Source: Anaeromyces robustus (lineage: Eukaryota; Neocallimastigomycota; Neocallimastigomycetes; Neocallimastigales; Neocallimastigaceae). Taken from it: a stretch of DNA of 64,000 nucleotides. The notes beneath the pieces are model-generated. The model was not told the DNA's origin. It did no database searches and was given only the letters and a program-made list of their open reading frames with translations. Made by a program: the position numbers and the translations under genes. Shown here piece by piece: positions 1-12,748 of this stretch; position 1 is the first letter of the stretch; every line of letters starts with the position of its first letter. The DNA lies in the NCBI GenBank assembly GCA_002104895.1, contig MCFG01000103.1, positions 50,001-114,000 of the forward strand, written 5' to 3'.

Positions 1-67
1 ACTTTAAATTCCACATATTTTTTATAAAATAAATGACTTTTTTTAAAAAAAAAAAAAAGAAAAGAAC

Positions 68-1713
68 CTTTAAATTTATCAAAAGGTCTTTCGTTAGGTT
101 TTCTTGAATAAATAATATACAATATAAAAATATCATAAATTAATCAATGGGATTAACAAAACTTAAATTATTTTATATATAAAATACCATCACTATAATC
201 TGGCTCTCTATATTAATCATTTATTATTAATATATAGTATATAAATATATTTGTTATTTATTTAATGTAAAATAACAAATATATAAATATATATATATAA
301 AACTATTACTCTTTTAATGGAATATTCAGCTCATTATTGGAGTTTTGGTTTAAATTATTATATAATAAGTTTAATTCTTCATACACATTTAATAATTTTA
401 CTTTATATATAAAAATAGAAAAAATTTAAAATAATAATAATAATAATAATAAATAAAATAATAAAATAATAATTATAATAATTATAAGATATAGATGTAT
501 TATATAAAAATATATAAATAAATAAATAATATAGGTATAGATATATATATTAATATAAATATAGGAATTACAACAGTTAATATTATTTAAAATATTTAAT
601 TATATATAGATAGATAGAAAGATAATAATACAATATTCTTGTTGACAACGAGTTTTCCACAAATCAACTCTTTCTCTTGGTATAGCATCTAATATTTGTT
701 TACTGTTAATTAAAGATGCTGGAAGCTCTTGAATAATTGCAATATCATCATCATAACTTATAATATATAATAATAATAATAAAAGTTTTTTTTTTATTTA
801 ATTTATATAATAAAAAAATATCAATTATTATCACATGCTATTAATTCTTATTGCTATTGTCATTAATAAAAAAATAAAAAATAAAAAAAAATAAAAAATA
901 AAAAATAAAAAGAAAAGATAAAAAATACCAGTTTAATAAAAATTCAAATTTTGTAAAATAATCTTTAATAGATTGGTTATAACTATTATAAGTTTCTTGT
1001 ACTTTTCTATAATATATTACCATATAAAAATAAAAATATATTTAATATGAATTATTAATATTATTCAATTAATTTTTTAATTATAATAATATTTGTATTA
1101 TTAAGATATTATATATAAGCATATATATTTTTTATATTTTTTTATAATAGTTTCTTATGAAAATTAAATATATATGTACTATTATAAATAATTATTAATA
1201 TAAAAGAAATAAAAAAGAAAATATATAAAAAAATAATAAAAATGAATCGTACATCAATTGTTCATTTAAATGACTAGATAATGAATGCCAAATTTCATAT
1301 TGATTCTTTAATTCTATTTATTAAAAATAAAATAAAATAAAATAAATTTAGATAATAAAAATAAAATTTTATTTTTTAGTATAAAACATGTATATATATA
1401 AATAAAAATATATTATAATAAATACCATTTATAAGATTCTTAAATAATTCAAATGTGTATATAGATTAACAATAATTAATATGAAAAAAAAAAAAATTAA
1501 TAATAATAATAATTATAATAATAATAATATTATTATTAATAATAATAATAATAAACTAAACCAAATAATTTTATTGAATATTATTCTTTTTTATCATGAT
1601 ACCTGAATATTAATATCATTCCTTTTAACGTCTAAATCATTATATTTAAATATTTATTAATAATAAAATTATTAAAAATTAATAATAAAAAAAAAAGGTC
1701 CATTTCTTTTTTT

Positions 1714-1751
<38 letters not shown>

Positions 1752-2471
1752 ATATAATAATATTCTTTAAACACTATAAAATATATTATAAAAATAATAT
1801 AAATTAAAAATATTAATAATTAATAATTTATAATTAATACCATTGTACATTCCATTTGGTATCCCTTTTTCCAAAATTTCTCGACTAAAAACAAATACTT
1901 TCTTTATAATTCAATAATTCCATAATTATTAATGTATAAAAATAAAAATATAATTAATAGTAATAAAAAAAAAATAATTTACAAAAATTTAATTTTTTAT
2001 AATTATTAATATAAAAAAAGAAATATATTGGATTAAAGTATTAATATAAATATATTACTTCATTTAAGCGGTTTAATTCATTACTTTGTTTTTCTTTTCC
2101 ATTACTTAATAAATATATTTGGTCAGACGGTTGATATAATAATATATTTTGAATTTCAATAGGTATTAACTCATTTGAAATACTTTTTAATATATTTATA
2201 TGAATATTACGTTAGGAATAATAATTATTAATTTTAAAATTAAAAATTATTATAATAGCATTTTTTAGACACTTTTAATAACACTTTTATACACTTTATC
2301 AATATCACAAGTAATTTTTTTTATTTAATTTTTTATTTATTTCTTACATATTTTTTTTTAAAAAAATAAATTATAATTTATTCTTAGTTAAAAAAAAAAA
2401 TATCAGAGACAAAATAATTACTTTTCATTTATATGTATAATACGTCCAGTTATAGCTTCTACAAAAGTCAT
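68..2471 (-). CDS. Atg11/FIP200-like autophagy scaffold, N-terminal part (11 small exons, probably continues off the left edge)
   Basis: Exons on the minus strand, in order: 2471-2422, 2182-2059, 1901-1841, 1631-1603, 1438-1426, 1313-1253, 1006-929, 756-632, 400-310, 207-188, 102-68. All introns are GT-AG and every phase agrees, giving 229 residues from an ATG at 2471. Residues 1-68 look like the ubiquitin-like domain that opens Atg11 and FIP200/RB1CC1: a starting strand (MTFVEAITGRIIHINE), a helix, a turn with NGKE, and a last strand KVFVFSREIL, comparable to the KEIFVYDRRLL type of strand in fungal Atg11. Residues about 90-140 are helical and may form a coiled coil. Atg11 is known as a scaffold bringing the Atg1 kinase and cargo receptors together in selective autophagy. 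The predicted ubiquitin-like domain is short by roughly ten residues between exons 1 and 2, so a tiny exon may be missed. If the donor at 309 is not used, a TAA at 306-308 would end the protein. I am confident that this is a gene and only moderately confident of the family. Confidence 0.6.
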
Positions 2472-3110
2472 TTATATTTATATATTATATATAATATATA
2501 TATAATTTATATATAATTTATTCTCTCTATTATCTATTATTATTTACTTATTGGTCAGTTTATTATTGATATTATTAATAAATATGATAAGGTATTTTAA
2601 AGATAAAAAAAAAAAAAGTTAAAATGAATTTCTAGATTTCCGTTTCTATAAGCTTAATAATTATTTTACTATTAATTCTTATATCTAATTGTTTATATTA
2701 ATTTATTAATTAAATAATTCTTATATATAGAATATAAATATAAGGTTAGTTAATATTAAAAAATTAATTATCAAAAATTTTTATAATTTAAATAAATTAA
2801 AATAATAGAATATTAAAAAAATAAATAATAGTTATATAAAACAAATTACTTTTTTTTAATTAATAAATTCTTTAATGAGGTCATAAGATTAATCAAATAT
2901 ATAATATTTATTTTTTTTTTTTTTTTTTTTATTTTATTTTATTTTAATTAAATTATTATTAATAATCAAATTGATTAAAAAAAAGATTGATACCATATGT
3001 TTAATCCAATACTAATTTAATATTTGATATGAGAATTAAATGTTTTAATAAATTTATAGTATAATTACATTGAAAATTTGGGATAGTTTTTGAATTGAAA
3101 TTACGTAATC
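2472..3110. other. Upstream region of the Atg11-like gene, no gene seen
   Basis: The sequence is A/T-rich with short homopolymer tracts, including a T run near 2910-2930. It is the probable promoter and 5' leader side of the minus-strand gene ending at 2471. I see no exon with matching splice phases and no recognisable promoter motif. Confidence 0.5.
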
Positions 3111-3534
3111 TATTTGGTACATTTTTTCTTTTTTGTAGATTCATCATGTGCCTTCTCACTTGAATATATCGGAATTATATTCCATGCCAGACCATTTCGG
3201 TGTCGATACCCTTAATATGTTCATATATTTTACATTTATACTTAAAACCTTAACACTAACTTAATAACGGGCAGAGATTACCAAGAAAATTAAAAAACCT
3301 CCCAATATTAAAGAGCCGTCCCCCAGCATTATTATGAATTAGTTCTACTCAATATCCTGGTTGTTAAGGTTTATCATTAGTATATATAAGGCTTCTAGTT
3401 CTACACCCCTTCTACCATCAAGCACAGAGGTTTTTCTCCATAATAAGTTTATACGTTGTGTCAAAGGTGTTGATTCAGGCTAAGTATTTGAGGCATATCT
3501 ACTTAAACTTCATATAATAATATTATATTTGGTA
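3111..3534 (-). mobile_element. tRNA-derived SINE with internal inversion (twin-priming pattern)
   Basis: A perfect 9 bp duplication TATTTGGTA lies at 3111-3119 and 3526-3534. Between them, about 3120-3338 is the 3' half of the SINE seen at 60044-60470, on the minus strand and ending in an A-rich tail (T-rich at 3121-3136 on the plus strand). About 3339-3525 is the 5' tRNA-like half in plus orientation, with TATCCTGGTTGTTAAGG at the head and a decayed B box near 3397. The halves therefore face opposite ways inside one pair of duplications. Established knowledge: a LINE machinery using a second primer leaves a 5' segment inverted relative to the 3' segment, which is this layout. The copy is diverged from the 60 kb copy. 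Two independent insertions are the alternative, but the single duplication pair argues against it. Confidence 0.8.
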
Positions 3535-3841
3535 TAGATAGAATAGCTATTGGTTCATCAATTTATGTATTCTGATCTGAACTAAGAAGCAATATCAGGA
3601 TAACAAGTATACTAATAAAGACATTAAGTACAGTCAAAGCTCTATAGGCCACATGAAAAAGATAATCTCTAATAAACATTAGAATAAGATATGAATAGAA
3701 GTTCAATGAAATGAAAAGCCCTCAATCCCAAATTAAAGAAACTCACACATAATTACTTGTATGTTATCTCGTAATTACATCATTTTTAAGGGAGTTTTGC
3801 ATTTCGCTAAGTTTCATTCGCAACAAATAAACCTTTTATAA
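3535..3841. other. Moderate-GC segment, probable transposon remnant, family unknown
   Basis: This stretch has clearly more G and C than its surroundings and no open frame on either strand. Its right end carries TTTGCATTTCGC followed by CATTCGCAAC, reminiscent of the 15-mer modules of the 48940-49938 element. It runs directly into the TTTA array. It may be an old repeat copy; I cannot assign a family. Confidence 0.35.
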
Positions 3842-3843
3842 AT

Positions 3844-4213
<370 letters not shown>

Positions 4214-5430
4214 CTGTCTATTCCTTGATTTATCCAATTTTATTTAAATAAAACCTTTAACTAGAAAGAATTATTTTCTTCTTTAGAGTAACTTTATTCC
4301 TAAAGAAAAAAGAAAAGAATAAAAAAAAAAAAAAAAAGAGCTTAAAATTATTGAGTAATAATTAATTTATGTTTGATTCATATTTTTATATAATACTAGT
4401 AATATTAATTAATAATTATTAAAAAATTAACAAATTAGAATTAATTTTAAAATATATATATATAAATTGTATAATTTATATCTCTATTTAAAATATTAAT
4501 ATAAAAAACGTTAGTATTGATATCAATGTGCCAATTTTTTATATTAATTTATTTGACTAAAAATGATAAAGAAAATAAAAAAAAAAATTTTTTTCTTACT
4601 ATTTTTACATTTATTTTAAATTAAAAATTGCGTTTGAAATAATATATTTATCAAAAATATACAGAAAACTTATAGTAAGAGTTTTTCATAAATCACATGA
4701 ATCTTCATTTAATTTAAAATAATTTAAAGTATCTTTTAAGTAAAAAGATATATATATTACACATGTTATATACTTTGTATAGTTTTGGATACTTCAATAA
4801 TAAAAAGAATTCTTTTAAAAAAAAATTATTTTTTTTTTTTTACATTATAATAAAACCTAATAAAAAAATTTTTAACCTTTTTTTTTTTCATTTATGAATT
4901 AACCTTTAATTTCAGTAATATATTTTCTAAATGTATAAAAATCTGTAATAATAAATAATATCATTAAAGTAAGATAAAATATATGTAAATGATAATACGA
5001 TATTATGTATTTTAAGTTGTTAAAGCAAATTAAAAAGTTGATTTTTATTTTTATTTTTTTTTTTTTGACATTTATAATTATTCATAATTTATTATTATTA
5101 TTATTATGAATATAATAAATACATATACTATACTATTTCAATTATAAAAAATAACTGCAATATGTTATTAAAATAATTTGTTATTTATTATTATTTTTTT
5201 TTATAATAAATATATAATTATTTTTATTATTAATAGTAAAAAAAAAATAATTTATACATTAAAAAATTAAAAATTCAGAGTAGTAATTTGATATGTACTA
5301 ACGAAACTTTATATTTATATATATATATATAATAAATATTACAAAGTATAAAAAATAAAAACAAATAATAAGAAAATAAAAATGAAACAATATATGTTAA
5401 TCAAATAAAAAGAATAAAAAAGTATTATTG
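4214..5430. other. AT-rich spacer, no gene seen
   Basis: It contains short A and T homopolymers and AT dinucleotide runs (for example 4451-4462 and 5316-5331). No splice-consistent exon was found. Confidence 0.5.
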
Positions 5431-5530
5431 AAATTATTTGATATTATGATTGTTATAATTACTATGATTCCTATAGTTGTAATTGTCATTGTTAAGGATG
5501 TTGGTATTATTGTTACAATAATTTTCTTGT
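5431..5530 (-). other. Degenerate Asn-type trinucleotide tract, possible exon remnant
   Basis: On the minus strand one frame reads an Asn/Tyr/His-rich peptide (NNTNILNNDNYNYRNHSNYN and onward) ending in TAA near 5445. The second codon position is almost always A, as in polyasparagine coding sequence. A decayed AAT/AAC microsatellite gives the same pattern, and no supporting exon is evident upstream. I do not call a gene. Confidence 0.25.
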
Positions 5531-5679
5531 TATTGTCAAGTATTAATAAGAATATAATTATTAATTTCTTTATTTGTAAAGGACTTTGAAAATAAAAAAT
5601 AATTCTCTTTAATATATATGTATGTACATGTGTGTTTAAGTATTATGAACATCAATGAATTCAAATGATTCCTACCTAA

Positions 5680-5805
<126 letters not shown>

Positions 5806-6283
5806 TAATGAGTACTTCAAAAACAGAAAAGGTATTACGTTCACAATTCCATAGAATATTATCCACTATGAGAATTAATTTATCACAAGATGATCTCTAT
5901 CTTTTGATAAATTAATAGTTTTTTAATGAAATAATAGTTATAAGTCATTAACGGTTAAAAATAATAATTGATATATTATATAATATATAATTTACAATTC
6001 ATTAATAAATAAGTATATTAGTCGTTAGAAATAAATATAATGAACATAAAAGTAATTAATAATTTCTGTGGAGATATAATATTATAAAGTAATGAAATTA
6101 CTTCTATATTAAAAAAAAAAGTGTGATGTATACTAAACTCTCTCTTAGGTATCATTATCAATTTTTATAAAAGAAGGCTCTATGGTTGAAATAATATCAC
6201 AATTTTTATATTATTATTATTATTATTATTATTATTATGTCCTATTAGTTCAACGTCGACTATCTTGGTCTTGAAGAGTATAG

Positions 6284-6497
6284 TTTGTTAATAACTCCAA
6301 AATGTTTTATGTTATTAGGTTTGTTAATAACTCCAAAATGTTTTATGTTATTAGGTTTGTTAATAACTCCAAAATGTTTTATGTTATTAGGTTTGTTAAT
6401 AACTCCAAAATGTTTTATGTTATTAGGTTTGTTAATAACTCCAAAATGTTTTATGTTATTAGGTTTGTTAATAACTCCAAAATGTTTTATGTTATTA
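6284..6497. repeat. 36-bp minisatellite, six copies
   Basis: Six head-to-tail copies of a 36 bp unit, the last slightly short, are almost identical to each other, so they were amplified or homogenised recently. Each unit carries inverted arms TAATAAC and GTTATTA about 17 nt apart, with AAAATGTTTT in the middle. Because 36 is divisible by three, two plus-strand frames stay open, but the peptides are hydrophobic repeats with no recognisable domain. A slightly GC-richer 45 bp segment (6241-6283) precedes the array. Confidence 0.95.
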
Positions 6498-7665
6498 CAA
6501 TTAATTACTTACTACTTACTTTTATTATTTTATTAATATAAATACCAATAATATATAAATTTAACATATAAATAAATATTTATTTAAAATAAGTTTTAAA
6601 TTACTTTATATTTTTATATAACACTTAAATTTATAATATAAAAAAAAAAAAATGATGTATAAATGTTTGTATATATTTTTAAAAGTTTTTTATTTTTTTT
6701 TTTATTTAATTTTATTTTTTATTTTATAATGATAAATATTTAAATAATAATAAATAAAATAGATATTACTGAATAAAAAGTTTATTTTCTATTTTTTTTT
6801 TTTTTTTTTTTTTTTTTTTGAAAATAAAATATTTTTTTTTTTAAATGCTTTATAATATATATTTATATATATATTTCTTTTAGTTGATTTGCTATCTTTT
6901 TCTTTTATAATAATATTTGCAATTATTGATATTATATAATAAATAATTTCTTTTTTTTTTATATATAAAAAAAAAAGATAAAAAAAAAATTAATAAATAA
7001 ATAAAGAAAATAAATATTAAAGGTAAAAAAAAAGAAAAGAAATAAAATATAATTAAAAAAAAAGTAAAATATATATATTTTACTAAATATTTAAAAACGT
7101 GTTAAAAAAACACATTTTACTTTATATATATATAAATTAATGTGTTTAAAATAAATAATAAATAAGTTAGCATATATTATCAAAGTATTTTATAAAAAAA
7201 AAAAAATAAAGAAAACGTTTTTTGTTTTCGCTTTTTTTTTTTTTTTTTCTCGTTTGTTTGTTTGTATGTTCAATTTGTAAATTTATAATTATTTTTCTTT
7301 TGTTTATTTATTTATAATTGTTTTAAATTTTTTATTATTTCATTAATATTTGTTTTATTTTATATATATATTTATTGAATTAATATTGTTTTAAAAAAAA
7401 AAAAAACTTTGATAATAAATGAAAAAAAAAATTTTTTAATTTTATAGAATATATTGCGGTTTAATAACTTTTTTTTTTAAAGATGTTGAAAAAAAAAAAA
7501 AAAGAAAAGAAAAAGAAAGAAAAAAAAAGAAAAAGCAAAATTATTATAATAAAAAAATTTTTTATATAAATAATTCCTCCCTCAGCTTTTTCACTTTTTT
7601 CTCATTATATATATTTACGTAATTTTAAATTGTAAAATTTTTTCTTTCTTTTTTTTTTTTTCAAC

Positions 7666-7704
<39 letters not shown>

Positions 7705-7856
7705 TATCTTTTCTTTCTATTTCTTTGTATATATTATAAAATTTTAAGTTTATTTATAATACATTGGATTATTTATTTATCAATATAAAAAAATAAAAAG
7801 ATAGAAAAGATAATTTATTATTATATAAATAGTAGTATTAGTTAACAATAAGAACC
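6498..7856. other. AT-rich region downstream of the Sfp1-like gene
   Basis: The region is dominated by long A and T tracts (for example T tracts at 6791-6820 and 7669-7699). It must contain the 3' untranslated region of the minus-strand gene ending at 7857. No gene is seen. Confidence 0.5.
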
Positions 7857-9468
7857 TTACATAGAAGAATATGCAGGTCTTTCAGTAGCTAGAGGGAGCT
7901 GTACAAAAGCATGATGTTGCATTTGTTGTTGATATTGAAGTTGTTGTTGTTGATATTGTTGTTGATATTGTTGTTGTTGATATTGTTGTTGATATTGTTG
8001 TTGTTGAAGTTGTTGTTGTTGTAATTGTTGTTGTTGAAGTTGTTGTTGCTGTTGTTGTAATTGTTGTTGTTGTTGTTGCTGTTGTTGTTGTTGTTGAAAT
8101 TGTTGTTGTTGCATTTTATTTTGATTTTGATTTTCATCTTCATTATTGTTATTGTTATTATTATTATTTGGAACAATATTATGACTATGTTCTAAGTGAT
8201 ATTTTAAACCATTAGCATTTTTATAACGTTTATTACAACCTTTAACGCTACAAATAAATGGTTTACAAACTTCCATATCAGCATAAAATTCTTCTTGTTG
8301 ATGACCATGTTGTGTATGGTACTTTAAACCATTTCTATTTTTATAAGATTTAGTACAACCAGGATATGGACATCTAAATGGTTTATTATTAAGGCTTTGA
8401 TCATACATTTCTAATGGATTTGAATTTGGTGAAACTGGACTTACAGAAAAAGTAGAATTTGGAACACCAGACATACCAGAATTATCTTGTTTAGTTTCAC
8501 TACTAGTAGTACTTCCACTATTAATATTTTCAGAATAGGAATTATTAGCTTGATTATTTAAGGTAGTATTACTATTAGATGATAAACTATTTTGGCCTCC
8601 TTGAGTTCTGTTATTTTCATTTAACATGGTTATAGAAGGAAGACTCATTCCTTGAGTAGAACTTTGGGTAACTGATGGAGGATTATTAAATTTATGCTTT
8701 TGAGGAGATTGTATTGGAGTTGGTATTTGTAAGTTTTCATTCAGTATGTAATCAGATTTATTAATATTTTGGTGGTAATATAACACTAAATTATTTATTT
8801 ATAATAGAAATGAAATTAAAAATAATAAATAATAAAATTTATTAGTGATTTATATTTATTTTAATTATTTTATTTATTATATATATATAAATAACAATAA
8901 TGAAAAATAGAAAAAAAAAAAACTTACTTTGATTTGATGGCATATTTTGTTGTTGCATTGGTAAAGAAAAATTAGCATTAGTACTTGGAGAAGTGTACAT
9001 AGCTGGGTATTTTTGTTGGGCATTTGATGCTGTAGTTGAATGTATTTGTTGCTGTATTGAAGAAATAGATTGTGGATATGTAACTATTTGAGCAGCAATA
9101 GATGAAGGATTATTATTTTGATTTTGAAGGTAATGATAATTTTGTTGAGCAATATAATTAGCAAATTTTTGTTGAGATTGTGCATTAGAACCAGCAAATT
9201 GAGTACGGTATGAATTTGGATTAGTAAGAGATCCTCTCGCATTAGGTGGAGAAATTTGTTGTCTTGCTAATAAATAAGAACTATTAGATAAAAATGGTTG
9301 AGCATTAGCAGACGTTGCTTCTGACCAAGTTTGAGTTGTTTGTTCTTGAGATACTTTATTACCATTTTGTTGGTTTTGACCATTTTGTTGGTTTTGAATA
9401 TATATTGAAGGGTATGCAGAAGTAGTTGAATCAACTAATTCATTATTTAATTGATATTGCGAAATCAT
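7857..9468 (-). CDS. Sfp1-like C2H2 zinc-finger transcription factor with polyglutamine tail
   Basis: Two exons: 9468-8928 and 8785-7857, with a GT-AG intron at 8927-8786 (donor GTAAGT). The junction restores a Met codon, and the protein is 489 residues. Residues 1-180 are Gln/Asn/Ser-rich and low in complexity. Two C2H2 fingers follow: Cys319, Cys324, His337, His342, and Cys359, Cys364, His377, His382. Both have the C-x4-C spacing and a YKN-x-NGLKYH core that marks the Sfp1 family (budding yeast Sfp1, with animal JAZF1 related). A long Gln tract with Leu, Tyr and Asn interruptions starts near residue 406. Sfp1 is known to control ribosomal-protein and ribosome-biogenesis genes in response to nutrients and TOR signalling in the nucleus; the same role here is an inference. 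Between the fingers there are only about 16 residues, fewer than in yeast Sfp1. The nearest supported gene is more than 5 kb away. Confidence 0.88.
7930..8120 (-). repeat. Polyglutamine-coding CAA/CAG tract inside the Sfp1-like gene
   Basis: On the coding strand this is a long run of CAA with a few CAG, TTA, TTT, TAT and CTT codons, giving Gln runs broken every few residues. The sixfold QYQQQ pattern suggests unit duplication as well as codon slippage. Similar tracts in yeast regulators act as flexible activation or aggregation-prone segments. Confidence 0.9.
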
Positions 9469-12400
9469 TGTATTACTATTAAATATATAAAAAAACTATA
9501 AAACTTTATATAAAAGAAAAATATATTGATTAATAAAACCAAAAACAGTTATTTGGTTAATATATTATTTATATAATATTTTTTATAAGAAATATAATTA
9601 TATTATTATCTTTTATTATACATACATTTTAAGAAATATTAAGATTTTAATAAAATACTTTTTTTTATTATTATTTCTTATAATAAAATGTATTATATCA
9701 CTAATATCCTTATTAAGAATAATAATAAAAAAATGTAGGGTAGGTTTATTTTTTTTTAAATGCTTTTTAAATTGTTAATCCACTATAAAAATATATTTAT
9801 AGCAATAATTGTCATAATATTTTTATGAAATTTAATATTGAAAAAAAAAGGTAATAATTTTAAAAATAAATTATTTTTTATTCCTATATTCTTATTTGCT
9901 TTGCTTATTTTACTTTTTTTTTATTTTTATTTATTGTGTGTTATATTATATATTTTTCATGTATTATATATTCTACTAACTATTTATTATATACGTTTTA
10001 TATACGTTTTATATATTCTTTATTTCTTTATTATTTTCAAAATATTTTTATTATATTTATTTTTATATTTATTCTTTGTAGTAAATTGGTATTGTTATGT
10101 ATATATGTTCTAAGTCTATAGTTTTTATTATTATTATTATTTCTTCACTATACACTTATATTCAATTGCATATATTTCATATTATATCAAACATATAAAT
10201 GTTTCTTATTTTTATTTATTATTATTTTTTTTTTTAGTTTTTTTTTTTTTTTTTTTAACAATTTCTTTACTATAACTTTAAAGTTTATTAATTTTTTTAA
10301 AAAAAAATATTAATATACTTTTTTTATCTTCTAAATAATCAAAAAGGTAATATAAAATTTTAAAATAAAAATTTTTTTAATTTTTAATGAAAAGAAAAAA
10401 AAAAAAAAAAAAAAAGTAGGCATTTACTATATATTTATATGTTTTTTTTTTTTATAAATTTAAAATTTAAAATACAAAAAAAAAAAATAAAATAATTTAA
10501 TAAATATTTAAAAAATAATAAATATATATAAAAAAATTTAATTTGTTTTTAGTTATACATATTACAATATATTGAATAATATATTATATTTAAATTAACT
10601 TTTTTTGTTTAAATAATATGAATATTCAAAATTAATTTATTATTGAAATGAATGTTTAAATAGTCAAATATATCACATTATAATATAATTTAATATCTTT
10701 ATAATGTGTTCATATATAAAAAAAAAAAGGAATATACTAACACTATTATAATTAATAATATATAACAATGTATTAACTATCAAATTAAGTATTAAAATAC
10801 ATAATATAGTAATATATGATTTAAACTATAATATATAATATATTTATATTTTAAAGTTAATATGATTGTAATATATTATGTATTTAAATTAATATATTGA
10901 CAAATTTAAGGATAATTGCAATGATAACTTTTAAAAAAAAATTTTTATACTCTTTGAGATTTATTATTAATATAATAAACAAAGTTTTATATATATTACA
11001 GTATATTCTAATATAAAATTATTATAATCCTATATTAAGTCATAATAATATATTAACAATTGAATTATTATAAACTAAAGTATAGTATATTTTTATTTAT
11101 AATTATATAGCCCGCTTTAAAAAACTATATTACAATATATATTAATGTATATAAAGTTTATTTAATATTAAAAAAGATATCCTATTAATTTTAAAAATTA
11201 TTAAAATTATTTAATATATTATCCTATACAAATATTTGAAAACCTTTTATCACAAACTCTATTTATTATAATTTAAATTCAATTGATAGCATAATAATAT
11301 AATATATAAATATAATTTTAACTTAAAATATATATTAGTAATTATGATATATATTATTATATATATGAGCTGATATTTTATGATAGGTTATTACTATTGC
11401 TTAATTCAATAGAATTTTTATTATAATATATTATAATACTTGTTTCAATAGAATAATATATATGTAAATGTATTATAATATAATATAATTTATATTATAT
11501 TATAATATATTATAACTAAGAAATGTCTAATTATATATTTAAATATATATAAATATATGACTAATATATATATATTGTTAATGTATATTAATAATATATG
11601 TGACATTTAAGACTTTTCAATTGAATATTAAAACATTTATTCTCATCAAAAATAATAATAATAATAATAATAATAAATATATATTTAATTTAGGGATTAA
11701 GCTTTATTTCTTAACTAGCTAGTATTTACTATTTTTTATTCCTATGGATTCTATATTATAATAATATATATATAAGAATCAATATTATTATTGTTATTGT
11801 TATTGTTATTGTTTAATATTATATAATTACATCTATAAATCTTTAATAATAAATAAATGAATAAATAATATAGATTAAAAGTATAGATTAAATAAAAAAT
11901 AAATGACATTTATTCCTAATATTTTTGATATACAGTAATAGAACTACATATATATATATAAATATAAAAAATAGAAAATATAGAAAACTATGATTAATAA
12001 TATAAAGGAAGTCATAATATAATAGGTTATATAGGATTTCATGTATACATGATATACAAATTTTTTTAATAATAAATAAAATTTATTAGGATTAAATAGT
12101 AAAATAATAAAACAAAACAATTAAACAAAAATAAAAAGAAAAAAACCATAAATCTCAATCCATAATCCTAATATAAAAATAATAATAACAAATAAGAATG
12201 AGTTTTATGAAATGATTTTCATATTTATTTATTCATTATATTAAATATTTTTATTTTAAATTTAAGCATAATTAACTTATTAAAAAAATAATGTTTAAAT
12301 TAAAATATATAATAAAATACGTTTAAATTCAGAGAAAGAGCTTAAAAGATAAATATTTTAATAATCATAAAATGAATAATAATTATAATATTAATAAAAT

Positions 12401-12748
12401 TAAAATTAAAAAATTATAAATATATTATAAAATATATATTATATATATATAGAAATTACTAATAAAGTAATATTATTAAAAAAAAAATAAAAAAAAAATA
12501 TATAATAAAAAAACGTGAATTATGGTTGAATGGTTGATACAATAATAATTAAAACTATCTTCATTTCATTAAGTAAATATTATTATAATAAAAATAATAA
12601 CATTTTATTATTTCAATTATTTACCATTTTATATTGTTTATTTATAATAAAATAATTAAAAAACAACATTTTTTATTTTGTTAATATTAAAATAGTTATA
12701 TACAATTAATGAAATTTTATTTACAATTAATGAAATTTTATTAATATA
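9469..12748. other. Upstream region of the Sfp1-like gene and AT-rich desert
   Basis: The first kilobase or so is the probable promoter side of the minus-strand gene. The rest is A/T sequence with ATT, AAT and TA tracts. A 91-residue hydrophobic open frame (9838-10113) has no coding signature. A 20 bp direct repeat (TACAATTAATGAAATTTTAT) lies at about 12700-12735. No gene is seen. Confidence 0.5.

Noticed and set aside
306-308. TAA as the natural end of the Atg11-like gene
   Set aside because: A donor GTAATA overlaps it, and two further exons (207-188, 102-68) continue in the correct phase, so the gene probably extends beyond the window. The stop remains the fallback.
1426-1480. An AT-AC (U12-type) intron ending before ATTTGAA
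   Set aside because: A 13-nt exon with normal GT-AG borders fits both neighbouring phases, so a minor-spliceosome intron is not needed.
2240-2340. An extra exon between exons 1 and 2 of the Atg11-like gene, reading DIDKVYKSVIK
   Set aside because: The peptide fits the missing part of the domain, but no acceptor and donor keep phase with both neighbours.
9838-10121. Two overlapping hydrophobic open frames of 91 and 61 residues
   Set aside because: Composition is Phe/Ile/Tyr/Leu from T-rich sequence, with no domain, no conserved pattern and no splice support.
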